A stretch of DNA of 64,000 nucleotides from the NCBI RefSeq assembly GCF_008271465.1, contig NZ_VMDU01000001.1, forward strand, positions 310,001 to 374,000, in the 5' to 3' direction. The notes below the pieces were generated by a model. The model was not told the origin of the DNA and did not search any database. It worked only from the letters and a program-made list of their open reading frames with translations. Made by a program: the position numbers and the translations under genes. The stretch is from Tabrizicola flagellatus (GTDB lineage: Bacteria; Pseudomonadota; Alphaproteobacteria; Rhodobacterales; Rhodobacteraceae). This document shows positions 54,911-63,035 of the stretch, in pieces (position 1 is the first letter of the stretch; each line of letters starts with the position of its first letter).

Positions 54911-55774
54911 TCAGGCCGGAGATCGCCCGTAATGCTCGATGATCCGCCGCCGCAGCCCGCCAAGCGCGCGGTCGGTCCAGAACAGCCGCCGCCCCTTGCG
55001 ATCGACGACAGTGGCACCTTCGGGCAGCGCCGCCAGATCCTCGCCCTTCAGCCGGACCCCCGGAAAGGTCACCGCGATCAGCCCCGCGCGGCGGCGGCGG
55101 ATCCAGGGCAGACTTGCTCGCAGATGCACCAGCCAGCGCCAGGGCTGCATGTATTCGGTGGGAAACTTCACCGCCAGCCGCAGGGGAACCGCCCGCATCA
55201 CCGGCTGCGCCGCCCAGGAGATGAAGCGTTCGTCGGCCCGCAGTGGCTTGAAGTCCCTTGCATCGGGCCGACTGGCAAGTTCGCGGAACCGCGCGGCGAT
55301 ATAGGCCGTGTGTGCCGGGTGATAGACGACGATCGAGGAATTGCCGCGGGCATAGCGCCGCTGCCCGGTCACGCGATAGAGCCAGCGGGCAAAGGCCCCG
55401 AAGGGCAGGATCGCGCTTTGCAGGATGGCCACCGTCTGCGGTGTCTCCATGATGTCCAGCAGCCGCGAGAGGTCTCCCAGGACCATCGTGTCGAGATCGA
55501 GATAGATCGCCGGCAGGTCGTCCGGCACCACGCCGGGCTCGAACAGGCACAGCTTCGCCTGGCAGCCAGAGCCGCGAAACTCGGGCGCAAGGAACCACTC
55601 CGGGATGGGACGCAATTCGATGGCGGGGTCCAGCCCCTCGCGCGGGCGGTCCGACAAGAGGACGAACCGCGCCGGCCCCCGCGACTGGGCGCGGATCGAG
55701 GCGACCAGACGGTTGATCTCGGATACCGGGTAGCGGTCACCCCAGGCGATCAGAACGCATTGCCAGCTTGTCAT
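54911..55774 (-). CDS. Glycosyltransferase-like protein
   Basis: A 287-residue protein starting MTSWQCVLIAWGDRYPVSEI. It contains a DxD-type motif in LPAIYLDLDTMVLGDLSRLL and a second part RGNSSIVVYHPAHTAYIAAR, consistent with a nucleotide-sugar-dependent glycosyltransferase of GT8-like form. I cannot name donor or acceptor. It lies 42 bp upstream of prfA on the same strand. Confidence 0.7.
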   Translation of the reverse strand: MTSWQCVLIAWGDRYPVSEINRLVASIRAQSRGPARFVLLSDRPREGLDPAIELRPIPEWFLAPEFRGSGCQAKLCLFEPGVVPDDLPAIYLDLDTMVLGDLSRLLDIMETPQTVAILQSAILPFGAFARWLYRVTGQRRYARGNSSIVVYHPAHTAYIAARFRELASRPDARDFKPLRADERFISWAAQPVMRAVPLRLAVKFPTEYMQPWRWLVHLRASLPWIRRRRAGLIAVTFPGVRLKGEDLAALPEGATVVDRKGRRLFWTDRALGGLRRRIIEHYGRSPA

Positions 55775-55859
55775 CGCAACCTGCCGAAAGGACGGGGACA
55801 CGGCAGCAGGACAGCCCCGCGCCGGTCTCCCTTGGCATGGCCGCGCCGCCTCTGCAAGC

Positions 55860-56306
55860 TCAGCCCGCGCCTTCGGCGGCCAGAAGCGCGGCCTGCCAGT
55901 CTTCCAGCCGCTTCGCGTTCACCCCCCAGTCATAGGATCCGAACCGCTGACGGGCAAAGAGGCAGAGGCCCCGGTCGGGCAGGATCTGCGCCGTGGTGAA
56001 ATCGGGAAAACCGACAAGCCGCGACCGCGTCACCCAGGTGACACGGCCTTCGCCCACAGATCCGGCAATCCGTTCCGTCCGCGGCGTGGCGCGCGCTATG
56101 GCTTCCAGCCGCGCCAGCGTCCCGGCCGGATCGCCCGCCTGTTGGTCCGGCGCCAGACAGACAAGCACCCCCCCGTCCGGCGAAAAGCCCGGCGCCCCCA
56201 GGTCCGCATGCCAGCGGGCCGGATCGACGGGCGCAAGGCGGACCCAGACCGCCCCCGCAACCAGGGCCGCCAGGGCGAGAAGAACGATCCAGCCGGTCAT
56301 CCGCAT
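55860..56306 (-). CDS. DUF1499 family protein
   Basis: A 148-residue protein with an N-terminal membrane anchor (GWIVLLALAALVAGAVWVRL) and the DUF1499 C-terminus: TWVTRSRLVGFPDFTTAQIL, then LFARQRFGSYDWGVNAKRLE. It starts three bases after the agmatinase stop, so it is in that operon. Function of the family is unknown. Confidence 0.85.
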   Translation of the reverse strand: MRMTGWIVLLALAALVAGAVWVRLAPVDPARWHADLGAPGFSPDGGVLVCLAPDQQAGDPAGTLARLEAIARATPRTERIAGSVGEGRVTWVTRSRLVGFPDFTTAQILPDRGLCLFARQRFGSYDWGVNAKRLEDWQAALLAAEGAG

Positions 56307-56309
56307 CGC

Positions 56310-57275
56310 CTACCTCTGGGTCCGCGCCCAGTGGTAGAGGCAGATCAGCTCGTAGGCGACATGCGCCCCCGCGATCGCCGTCGCCCCGGTCGTGTCATAG
56401 GGCGGCGAGACCTCTACGATGTCACCGCCGACGAGGTTGATCCCGGCCAGATCCCGCAGCATCGCCGCCGCCTGCCAGCTGGCCAGCCCGCCCCAGACCG
56501 GCGTCCCGGTGCCCGGCGCGAAGGCCGGGTCCAGCGCATCGATGTCGAAGGTCAGGTAGCAGGGCTTGTCCCCGACGATGTCCTTCACCATGGCGACGAC
56601 ACGTTCCACCCCCCACTCGTGCGCCTCGCGCGCCGTGATGACGTTGACGCCCAGGTAGTCCTCGGTCGTGGTGCGGATGCCGATCTGGACCGAGCGTTTC
56701 GGGTCCACCGCGCCCGCCTTCACCGCCTTGTAGAGCATGGTGCCATGGTCGATCCGCGCGGGATTGTCGTCGGGCCAGAGGTCGGAATGGGCGTCGAAGT
56801 GGATCACGCCGAGGGGGCCGAACTTTTCCGCATAGGCCTTCAGGATCGGCCAGGTGATGTAATGGTCGCCCCCGAGGGTGACCGTCCCCGCCCCGGCCTT
56901 CAGGATGGTGCGGATGTGGTTGGTCAGCGTTTCGGGAAACTCCGGCACATTGGCATAGTCGAAAGCCACGTCGCCGTAGTCGATGATGGCCATCTCTTCC
57001 AGGGGGTTGGTCCCCCAGCCGGGCGGCGGGTCGTAGGGCATCAGGCAGGATGCCTCGCGGATCGCGCGGGGACCGAAGCGGGTGCCGGAGCGGTGGCTGA
57101 CCGCCTGGTCGAAGGGCACGCCGGTGATGGCGAGGTCCACGCCGGTCAGGTCCTTCGTGTATGTCCGGCGCAGGAAGGATGTCGCGCCGCCGAAGGCGTT
57201 TTCAAAGGCATAACCCCGCTGCGTGGGGCGGGTGAACGCAGTATCGACCTGCGTCTTGGCGTCTTCCAGGGCCAT
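56310..57275 (-). CDS. speB: Agmatinase / ureohydrolase
   Basis: A 321-residue arginase-family enzyme with the full set of manganese motifs: GGDHYITWP, HFDAHSDLWPD and FDIDALDPAFAPGTGTPV. The length and context favour agmatinase or a guanidino-acid hydrolase (urea plus putrescine or an amino acid). An in-frame start 36 bases upstream (57311) is possible. The upstream aminotransferase gene on the same strand could use the amine product. Confidence 0.9.
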   Translation of the reverse strand: MALEDAKTQVDTAFTRPTQRGYAFENAFGGATSFLRRTYTKDLTGVDLAITGVPFDQAVSHRSGTRFGPRAIREASCLMPYDPPPGWGTNPLEEMAIIDYGDVAFDYANVPEFPETLTNHIRTILKAGAGTVTLGGDHYITWPILKAYAEKFGPLGVIHFDAHSDLWPDDNPARIDHGTMLYKAVKAGAVDPKRSVQIGIRTTTEDYLGVNVITAREAHEWGVERVVAMVKDIVGDKPCYLTFDIDALDPAFAPGTGTPVWGGLASWQAAAMLRDLAGINLVGGDIVEVSPPYDTTGATAIAGAHVAYELICLYHWARTQR

Positions 57276-57387
57276 GGTGATGATCTCGGGTCTTGCGGCG
57301 CAGTCGTTCAACGGAGACGCGCGGATCCGGGAAGGGCAGGAAACCCCTGCCCTGCCGTCAAGTCAAGCACCTCGACCGGGCGGTCCG

Positions 57388-57409
57388 GCGATTTCTACGA
57401 AGAAATCGC
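57388..57409. repeat. First of three tandem mini-hairpins
   Basis: GCGATTTCT and AGAAATCGC, 9-bp perfect stem with loop ACGA. Lies in the gap between the aminotransferase and agmatinase genes. Confidence 0.7.
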
Positions 57410-57410
57410 A

Positions 57411-57432
57411 CCGGAGCCTTCAAAGGCTCCGG
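57411..57432. repeat. Second of three tandem mini-hairpins
   Basis: CCGGAGCCTT and AAGGCTCCGG, 10-bp perfect stem with a two-base loop, one base after the first. Confidence 0.75.
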
Positions 57433-57433
57433 T

Positions 57434-57455
57434 CCGGAGTTTTGGAAAACTCCGG
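57434..57455. repeat. Third of three tandem mini-hairpins
   Basis: CCGGAGTTTT and AAAACTCCGG, 10-bp perfect stem with a two-base loop, one base after the second and 5 bases from the aminotransferase stop. It shares the outer CCGGAG with the second hairpin but has a different inner arm. Confidence 0.75.
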
Positions 57456-57460
57456 CGCGC

Positions 57461-58867
57461 TCAGCCCAGCCGGAAGCCCTCGCGCACCAGTTCGTCCGTG
57501 ACCTGGCGGATGGCGCGCTCCAGCGTCTCGGCGACGAAGTCGATCTGGGCCTCGCTGATCACCAGGGGCGGCGACATCACGTTCAGATGCCCCATCGGTC
57601 GCACCAGAAGGCCCATCGCCTCGGCCGCGTTCGAGATGCGCTTCGACTCGTTCGCCGCCTCGGGCAGCACCGCCTTGGTCGCCTTGTCGGCCACGCTTTC
57701 CACGCACAGCATCAGCCGCCGCCCGCGCACGTCGCCGATCAGCGGCAGGTCGGCCAGCGCCGCCATCCGCGCCTCGAAATAGCGGCCCACCTTGTCCGCC
57801 TGCGCCATCAGGCCTTCGCGTTCCATGATCTCGATGTTCTTCAGCCCGGCGGCACAGGACACCGGATGGCCGGAATAGGTGAACCCCGCGGTGAACCAGC
57901 GGCTGCCGTCCGCCGCCATGGCGTCCCACATCCGGTCGCTGACGATCAGCGCGCCCAGTGGCACATAGCCCGAGGTCAGCCCCTTGGCCGTGCAGATCAT
58001 GTCGGGCTGCACGCCGAAGACCTCCCACGAGGCGAACCAGTGGCCAAGCCGCCCGAAGGAGGTAACCACCTCGTCGGCGATGAACAGGATGTCGTGACGC
58101 CGGCAGATGTCCCACATCCGCTTGAGATACCCGTCGGGCGGCACGATCACGCCACCCGAGGCCTGGATCGGTTCGGCGATGAAGCCGCCGATCCGGTCAG
58201 CCCCGACCCGGTCGATCAGCGCCTCGAACTCGGCTACCAGCCAGTCGCAGAACTCCGCCTCTGTCATGCCCTCGGGCCGGCGGTAGGGGTTCGGGACCGA
58301 AAGGTGATGGATCCCGTCCTCCTTGTAGCGGAATTCCGGCACCCGGTCACCCGGCCGCTTGCCCACCGACTGCGCGAGGTAGGTGGAGCCGTGATAGCTG
58401 TAGTCCCGCGCGACGATGTCGGTCTTGCCGGGGCGCCCCATGCAGGTCTGGTAATAGGCCACCGCCCGCACCGCCGTATCGACCGCGGTCGAGCCGCCCG
58501 TGGTGAACATCACCCGGTTCAGATCCCCCGGTGCCAGCTCGGCCAGCTTCGCCGCCAGCCGGGCCGAAGGGTCGTTCGTCACATCGACGAAGGTATTGGT
58601 GAAGGCCAGCCGCTCGGCCTGCTCGGCGATGGCCTGCGCCATCTCCTTCCGCCCCAGCCCGATGTTGGTGCACCACAGCCCCCCCACCGCGTCCAGATAG
58701 CGCCGCCCGTCCGCATCCCACAGGTAACAGCCCTCGCCCCGCGTGATGACCAGCGAGCCCTCTCGCTCGAAGGGTCCGAAATTCGTCCAGGGATGCAGAA
58801 CGTGGGCCCGGTCCATTTCCCAGAGATCGTGCGGGGTGGGCCGTGCCAGGGCCAGTTGGGCGGTCAT
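57461..58867 (-). CDS. Class III aminotransferase (omega-amino acid/putrescine type)
   Basis: A 468-residue PLP enzyme. Seen: YLDAVGGLWCTNIGLGRKEM, the substrate region FTNTFVDVTNDPSARLA, VMFTTGGSTAVDTAVRAVAY, FIAEPIQASGGVIVPPDGYL, ADEVVTSFGRLG and the PLP lysine 295 in CTAKGLTSGYVPLGA. This pattern fits putrescine/GABA/beta-alanine--pyruvate aminotransferases. With agmatinase downstream it suggests arginine or polyamine breakdown. A TTTGATCAAA palindrome lies 56 bases upstream of the start. Confidence 0.92.
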   Translation of the reverse strand: MTAQLALARPTPHDLWEMDRAHVLHPWTNFGPFEREGSLVITRGEGCYLWDADGRRYLDAVGGLWCTNIGLGRKEMAQAIAEQAERLAFTNTFVDVTNDPSARLAAKLAELAPGDLNRVMFTTGGSTAVDTAVRAVAYYQTCMGRPGKTDIVARDYSYHGSTYLAQSVGKRPGDRVPEFRYKEDGIHHLSVPNPYRRPEGMTEAEFCDWLVAEFEALIDRVGADRIGGFIAEPIQASGGVIVPPDGYLKRMWDICRRHDILFIADEVVTSFGRLGHWFASWEVFGVQPDMICTAKGLTSGYVPLGALIVSDRMWDAMAADGSRWFTAGFTYSGHPVSCAAGLKNIEIMEREGLMAQADKVGRYFEARMAALADLPLIGDVRGRRLMLCVESVADKATKAVLPEAANESKRISNAAEAMGLLVRPMGHLNVMSPPLVISEAQIDFVAETLERAIRQVTDELVREGFRLG

Positions 58868-58922
58868 GTCGGGGATCCTTTCCAGTGAATGATACGAATG
58901 GATAACAGCCCGAGCCTAGCAC

Positions 58923-58932
58923 TTTGATCAAA
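58923..58932. promoter_or_regulatory. Operator-like palindrome TTTGATCAAA before the aminotransferase gene
   Basis: A perfect 10-base palindrome in the context ACTTTGATCAAAATCCGGCC. The same core with the same flanks (ACTTTGATCAAATCC...ATCCGGCC) stands before the M20 hydrolase gene at 61188. Candidate binding site of a shared regulator. Confidence 0.55.
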
Positions 58933-59127
58933 ATCCGGCCAGTCCCTGCGCTGACCCAAAGGTTGGGGTGGGGCAAGATATGGTGTCCAAAGGTTGATCC
59001 GGCCCCATTAGGACTATCGGCCGGGCGCTGGACCCGCGGCCCGGCGATTCGCGCGCCTGCCTTTCGCGAACAACCCCGGAAAGGCTGGCGGAGGCATCCC
59101 TCTGCCGGAGCGCAGAGCCGCAGAGGA

Positions 59128-59550
59128 TCAGAACACCTTCTGTTTCGCCTTCGAGATGGTGAACCCGTGCCCTTCGGCATTGGTGCAGGTCATTCCGGTC
59201 CGCGCCGAGACGCACGAGATCCCGCCGAGGCTGACCGCCTCGCCATAGGGAAGCACTCCGTTCGAAGGGTCGCCCACCGCGTCCGAGACGCAGGCCAGAT
59301 AACCCTTGCCGCGATCGTCCACCGCGAAGGAAGAACCCCAGTCGAACTCGCAATCCGCCGGGGCCCGCGTGTAGCTTGGGGTCAATTGTGCCAGGTCGCA
59401 GCGCACCGAGGCGCCGCCCGACCAGCGATAAAGCCCGCACTGGATGTTACCCGTCGGCGACTGGAAGCCGAGATAGTCCTCGGCCCGGCCCGGGGCTGCT
59501 AGGGTCGCGGCGGAAAGCAGGCACGCGGCGAAAAGGCTGGACAGCTTCAC
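59128..59550 (-). CDS. DUF6636 family secreted protein
   Basis: A 140-residue protein with a signal peptide (SLFAACLLSAATLAAPGRA). The mature part has the DUF6636 pattern FQSPTGNIQCGLYRWSG, VRCDLAQL, a central CEFDWGSSFAVDDRGKGYLA, and GISCVSARTGMTCTNAEGHG, with six or more cysteines that probably form disulfides in the periplasm. Function unknown. Confidence 0.85.
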   Translation of the reverse strand: MKLSSLFAACLLSAATLAAPGRAEDYLGFQSPTGNIQCGLYRWSGGASVRCDLAQLTPSYTRAPADCEFDWGSSFAVDDRGKGYLACVSDAVGDPSNGVLPYGEAVSLGGISCVSARTGMTCTNAEGHGFTISKAKQKVF

Positions 59551-59618
59551 GGCAATCTTCCTTCCTGTGACTTGCGGGCCGGCTGCGGCCCCTGCGAATG
59601 TCCCCAGAAGGCGCCGGG

Positions 59619-60008
59619 ATGAGCCACTTCGTCAAGCCCGCTCTGGCCTATGCGCTGCCGGTCTTCGCGCTGGCCTTCTGCCTTGGCGCGCTGCGCGTGA
59701 CGCTCGTCGAGCCTCGCATCGGACCGCTGGCCGCCGTCGCGCTCGAGGTGCCGGTCGTCCTCGCCCTCTCCTGGCTGGTCGCCGGAGCCGTCCTGCGCCG
59801 CTGGCCGCAGGACTGGCCCCGCAGGCTCGCCATGGGCGCGCTGGCCTTCCTGGTGCTGATGGCCCTGGAACTGGCAACGGCGCTGAGCTTCGGCCAGTCC
59901 GCCGCCGGCTTCCTTGCCGCGATGGCCACCCCGGCCGGTCTGCTGGGCCTGGCGGGACAGGTGGGTTTCGGCCTGATCCCGGCGCTGCGGCCTCAGCCGA
60001 GCGGCTGA
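59619..60008 (+). CDS. Small membrane protein of unknown function
   Basis: A 129-residue protein with about four hydrophobic segments (ALAYALPVFALAFCLGAL, AAVALEVPVVLALSWLVAGA, LAMGALAFLVLMALELATAL, TPAGLLGLAGQVGFGLIPAL). I recognise no family. Its 3' end overlaps that of the convergent M20 gene by 16 bp. Divergent from the DUF6636 gene. Confidence 0.7.
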   Translation: MSHFVKPALAYALPVFALAFCLGALRVTLVEPRIGPLAAVALEVPVVLALSWLVAGAVLRRWPQDWPRRLAMGALAFLVLMALELATALSFGQSAAGFLAAMATPAGLLGLAGQVGFGLIPALRPQPSG

Positions 60009-61156
60009 GCCCGTTCGACCAGTCGGGCGAAGAAGCTCGCCCCGATGGGCGCGGCCTCGTCGTTGAAGTCGTAGGCCGGATGGTGCAGCCCCGCCCCCGG
60101 ACCGGTGCCCAGGAACAGATAGGCCCCGGGTCGCGCTTCGAGCATGTAGCTGAAATCCTCCGACCCCATCTCGCGGCTTGCGCGCGCATCGACCGCCTCG
60201 GCGCCCGAAACCTCGCGCGCGACCTCGGCGGCGAACTCGGCCTGGTCCTCGTGGTTGATCGTCGCCGGGTAGCCCCAATCGTAGCTGATCTCGGCCTTGA
60301 CGCCATAGGCGGCCGCATGGCCCTCGACGATCTCGAAGAACCGCTTCTTCAAGAGCGCCCGCACGTCCGGCTTGAAGCAGCGGATCGTGGCGGCGAACAT
60401 GCCGTCCTCGGGGATGATGTTCGAGGCCGAGCCGGTGTGGATCATCGTGACCGAGATCACCGCCTCGTCGAGCGCATGGACGTTGCGCGGGATGATCGTC
60501 TGCACCGCCTGCACCATGCCGACGATGGCAACCACCGGATCGACGCATTCGTGCGGCGTGGCGCCATGCCCGCCCCGCCCCGTGACCTTGACCACGGCCG
60601 TATCGACGCTGGCCATCAGGGGGCCGGGCGTCGTCTGGAAATGGCCGAAGGGAATGTTCGGCGCGTTGTGGATGCCATAGACCTGCCCGATCCCGAACCG
60701 GTCCATGATGCCCTCCTGCACCATGACCTGCCCGCCGCCGCCGTCCTCTTCCGCCGGCTGGAAGATCAGCGCCACGGTCCCGGCGAAGTTCCGCGTCTCG
60801 GCCAGATACTTCGCCGCGCCCAACAGCATCGTCACATGCCCGTCATGGCCGCAGGCATGCATCTTGCCCTTCTCGACGCTCGCGTAGGGCGCACCGGTGA
60901 GTTCCTCGATCGGCAGCGCGTCCATGTCGGCCCGCAGCCCGATCACCGGCCCGGGCGCCCTGCCCCGGATCAGCGCCACGATCCCCGTCTGGGCGATCCC
61001 CTCGTGGATCTCGTCCACCCCGATCTCGCGCAGCCTTTCCGCGATCCATGCGGCCGTATTGTGACAGGCGAAGGCCAGTTCCGGATGCTGGTGCAGATGG
61101 CGCCGCCACACCTTCATTTCCTCGGCATAAGAGGCGATGCGGTTCAGAACGGGCAT
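59993..61156 (-). CDS. M20-family amidohydrolase (hippurate hydrolase/aminoacylase type)
   Basis: A 387-residue zinc/manganese hydrolase. Metal ligands appear in KMHACGHDGHVTMLLGAAKY, FQPAEEDGGGGQVMVQEG and MGSEDFSYMLEARPGA; the dimerisation domain has GRGGHGATPHECVDPV. It removes an acyl group from an N-acylated amino acid or related amide. Preceded by TTTGATCAAA at 61188, as is the aminotransferase gene, so both may be in one regulon. Confidence 0.93.
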   Translation of the reverse strand: MPVLNRIASYAEEMKVWRRHLHQHPELAFACHNTAAWIAERLREIGVDEIHEGIAQTGIVALIRGRAPGPVIGLRADMDALPIEELTGAPYASVEKGKMHACGHDGHVTMLLGAAKYLAETRNFAGTVALIFQPAEEDGGGGQVMVQEGIMDRFGIGQVYGIHNAPNIPFGHFQTTPGPLMASVDTAVVKVTGRGGHGATPHECVDPVVAIVGMVQAVQTIIPRNVHALDEAVISVTMIHTGSASNIIPEDGMFAATIRCFKPDVRALLKKRFFEIVEGHAAAYGVKAEISYDWGYPATINHEDQAEFAAEVAREVSGAEAVDARASREMGSEDFSYMLEARPGAYLFLGTGPGAGLHHPAYDFNDEAAPIGASFFARLVERAQPLG

Positions 61157-61187
61157 GGCGTCGGGTCCTTCGGGGTCTACGGCAAAC

Positions 61188-61197
61188 TTTGATCAAA
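61188..61197. promoter_or_regulatory. Operator-like palindrome TTTGATCAAA before the M20 hydrolase gene
   Basis: The same 10-base palindrome as at 58923, 32 bases upstream of the start codon, again with AC before it and ATCCGGCC a few bases after it. Confidence 0.55.
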
Positions 61198-61423
61198 TCC
61201 GAAATCCGGCCCGACTGCAATGCACCTTCCCGCGATGCATGGATCGTGGAGGATAGGGAGAACCTGCCTTGCCGCGGCTTGCGTCGAAATCAGCCCTTCG
61301 AACACGGTGTTGCACGGCAGCACCGTCTCGGGTCGGGGCGAATCGGGTGATGCTTTTGGCAACGCTTACATGCGGGGAGGATGGTAAGCTTGACCGAAAG
61401 TCCTTCCATCTGGAGAGCGGACA

Positions 61424-62050
61424 ATGAGAAAGATTGCGCTTGTGGCGACCATGGCAATCCTGGGATCCCCAGTATTTGCCGGTGGCCCGACCGTTGTCGC
61501 CGAAGATCCGGTGCCTGCCGTCGCGCCCGCCCCGGCCGCGGCGCATGATTGGTCCGGGCCCTATGTCGGCCTTGCCTACGGACGGGCATCGGGTGACTTC
61601 ACATACAGCGATACGCAGTTTTTCGACATGGAGTCCGGCACCGTGCGGTCGGTGTTCGCCGGCTACCTGATGCAGCGCGGTACACTGGTCTATGGCGGCG
61701 AACTGGCCTTCTCGAAGGGCTCGGACATCACCACCGTCGGCTTCCCGCTGGAGTATATCGACAGCTCCCTCGATCTGAAGGGAAAGGTGGGCCTTGCCGC
61801 GAACCGGGCGCTGTTCTACGGCGTGCTCGGTTTCTCCAAGGTGGGCTACAACTTCGACATCGACCCCACGCTCAACTATGACGCGACCGGCTTGGGCTAC
61901 GGCATCGGCATGGATTATGCTGTCTCCAACCGGATCACGCTCGGCCTCGAATACATGAACCGCAAGACCAGTGGCGACGTGCCTACGACCGCGTTCTCGT
62001 CGGACCTCAACATGAATTCCCTCTCGCTCCGCGTGGGCCTCAACTTCTGA
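61424..62050 (+). CDS. Outer membrane beta-barrel protein (paralogue of 41824)
   Basis: A 208-residue small barrel with signal peptide ending VFAGG, a Pro/Ala linker (VPAVAPAPAAA), barrel opening HDWSGPYVGLAYGRASGDFT and a final NSLSLRVGLNF ending in Phe. GGAGAG precedes the ATG. The N-terminal GGPTVVAE and DWSG-YVG segments match the protein at 41824 closely, while the barrel strands differ. Confidence 0.9.
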   Translation: MRKIALVATMAILGSPVFAGGPTVVAEDPVPAVAPAPAAAHDWSGPYVGLAYGRASGDFTYSDTQFFDMESGTVRSVFAGYLMQRGTLVYGGELAFSKGSDITTVGFPLEYIDSSLDLKGKVGLAANRALFYGVLGFSKVGYNFDIDPTLNYDATGLGYGIGMDYAVSNRITLGLEYMNRKTSGDVPTTAFSSDLNMNSLSLRVGLNF

Positions 62051-62114
62051 CCCGCCCACCTGGCGGGCGTGACTCCGCCCGCGAAATCCCTAGACTGCGC
62101 CCGCACATCGTTCC

Positions 62115-62939
62115 GTGCGCAGGCATTACGTGACCACCGACACCCTCCCCCCTTCCGGCATCGACCGCCTCCTCGCCATCATGGCCCGCCTGCGCGACCC
62201 CGCCACGGGCTGCCCCTGGGACATCGAGCAGACCTTCGCCACCATCGCCCCCTACACGCTGGAAGAGGCCCACGAGGTCGCCGATGCCATCGAGCGCCAG
62301 GCCTGGGACGAGCTGCGCGGCGAACTGGGCGACCTCCTGTTCCAGGTGGTCTATCACGCGCAGATGGCCGCCGAGGCCGGGCATTTCGCGTTTGACGACG
62401 TGGTGGCCGCGATCTCGGACAAGATGATCGCCCGCCACCCGCATGTCTTCGGCTCCGAAAGCCGCGACAAGACCGCCGAACAGCAGACCCGCGACTGGGA
62501 GGCGCAGAAGGCCCGCGAACGCGGGACCGCCCGCACGCTGGACGGCATCGCCACCGCGCTGCCCGCGCTCACCCGCGCGTTGAAACTGCAGAACCGCGCC
62601 GCCCGCGTCGGCTTCGACTGGCCCTCGACCGCCGAGGTGCTGGACAAGCTGGTCGAGGAGGCCCGCGAGGTGGTCGAGGCCCGCGACCGCCTTTCCCACG
62701 ACGCCCTGACCGAGGAAATCGGCGATCTCCTCTTCGTCATGGCCAACCTCGCCCGCCACCTGAAGGTGGACCCAGAGGCCGCCCTGCGCGCCGCCAACGC
62801 CAAGTTCACCCGCCGCTTCGCCCGGATCGAGGACTGGCTGGCCGAAACCGGCCGCAGCCCCTCCGACAGCGATCTGGCCGAGATGGACGCGCTGTGGAAC
62901 CGGGCCAAGGCCGAGGACAAGGCGCGACGCGGCGCCTGA
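62115..62939 (+). CDS. mazG: Nucleoside triphosphate pyrophosphohydrolase MazG
   Basis: A 274-residue two-domain MazG, which hydrolyses (d)NTPs to monophosphate and pyrophosphate. Both halves have the EExxE/ExxD helices: TLEEAHEVADAIER with ELGDLLFQVV, and VEEAREVVEARD with EIGDLLFVMANL. CPWDIEQTF at the N-terminus is diagnostic. Start uncertain: GTG 62115 or GTG 62130. Confidence 0.95.
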   Translation: MRRHYVTTDTLPPSGIDRLLAIMARLRDPATGCPWDIEQTFATIAPYTLEEAHEVADAIERQAWDELRGELGDLLFQVVYHAQMAAEAGHFAFDDVVAAISDKMIARHPHVFGSESRDKTAEQQTRDWEAQKARERGTARTLDGIATALPALTRALKLQNRAARVGFDWPSTAEVLDKLVEEAREVVEARDRLSHDALTEEIGDLLFVMANLARHLKVDPEAALRAANAKFTRRFARIEDWLAETGRSPSDSDLAEMDALWNRAKAEDKARRGA

Positions 62940-63035
62940 CCGCGCCGAGAATTGCCTACAAAATCACTCAGCCTCTTGACCCAAGTAAAAGAGTCGGATT
63001 TAACCGCCGCCATAAACCGACAAAAGGACTCAACC

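Noticed and set aside
53648-55999. 783-codon plus-strand open frame
   Set aside because: Antisense to prfA, prmC and the glycosyltransferase-like gene, all of which are supported by motifs.
58923-58932. TTTGATCAAA as an FnrL (Fnr-type) site
   Set aside because: Fnr-type sites need a four-base spacer between TTGAT and ATCAA; here the half-sites are fused.
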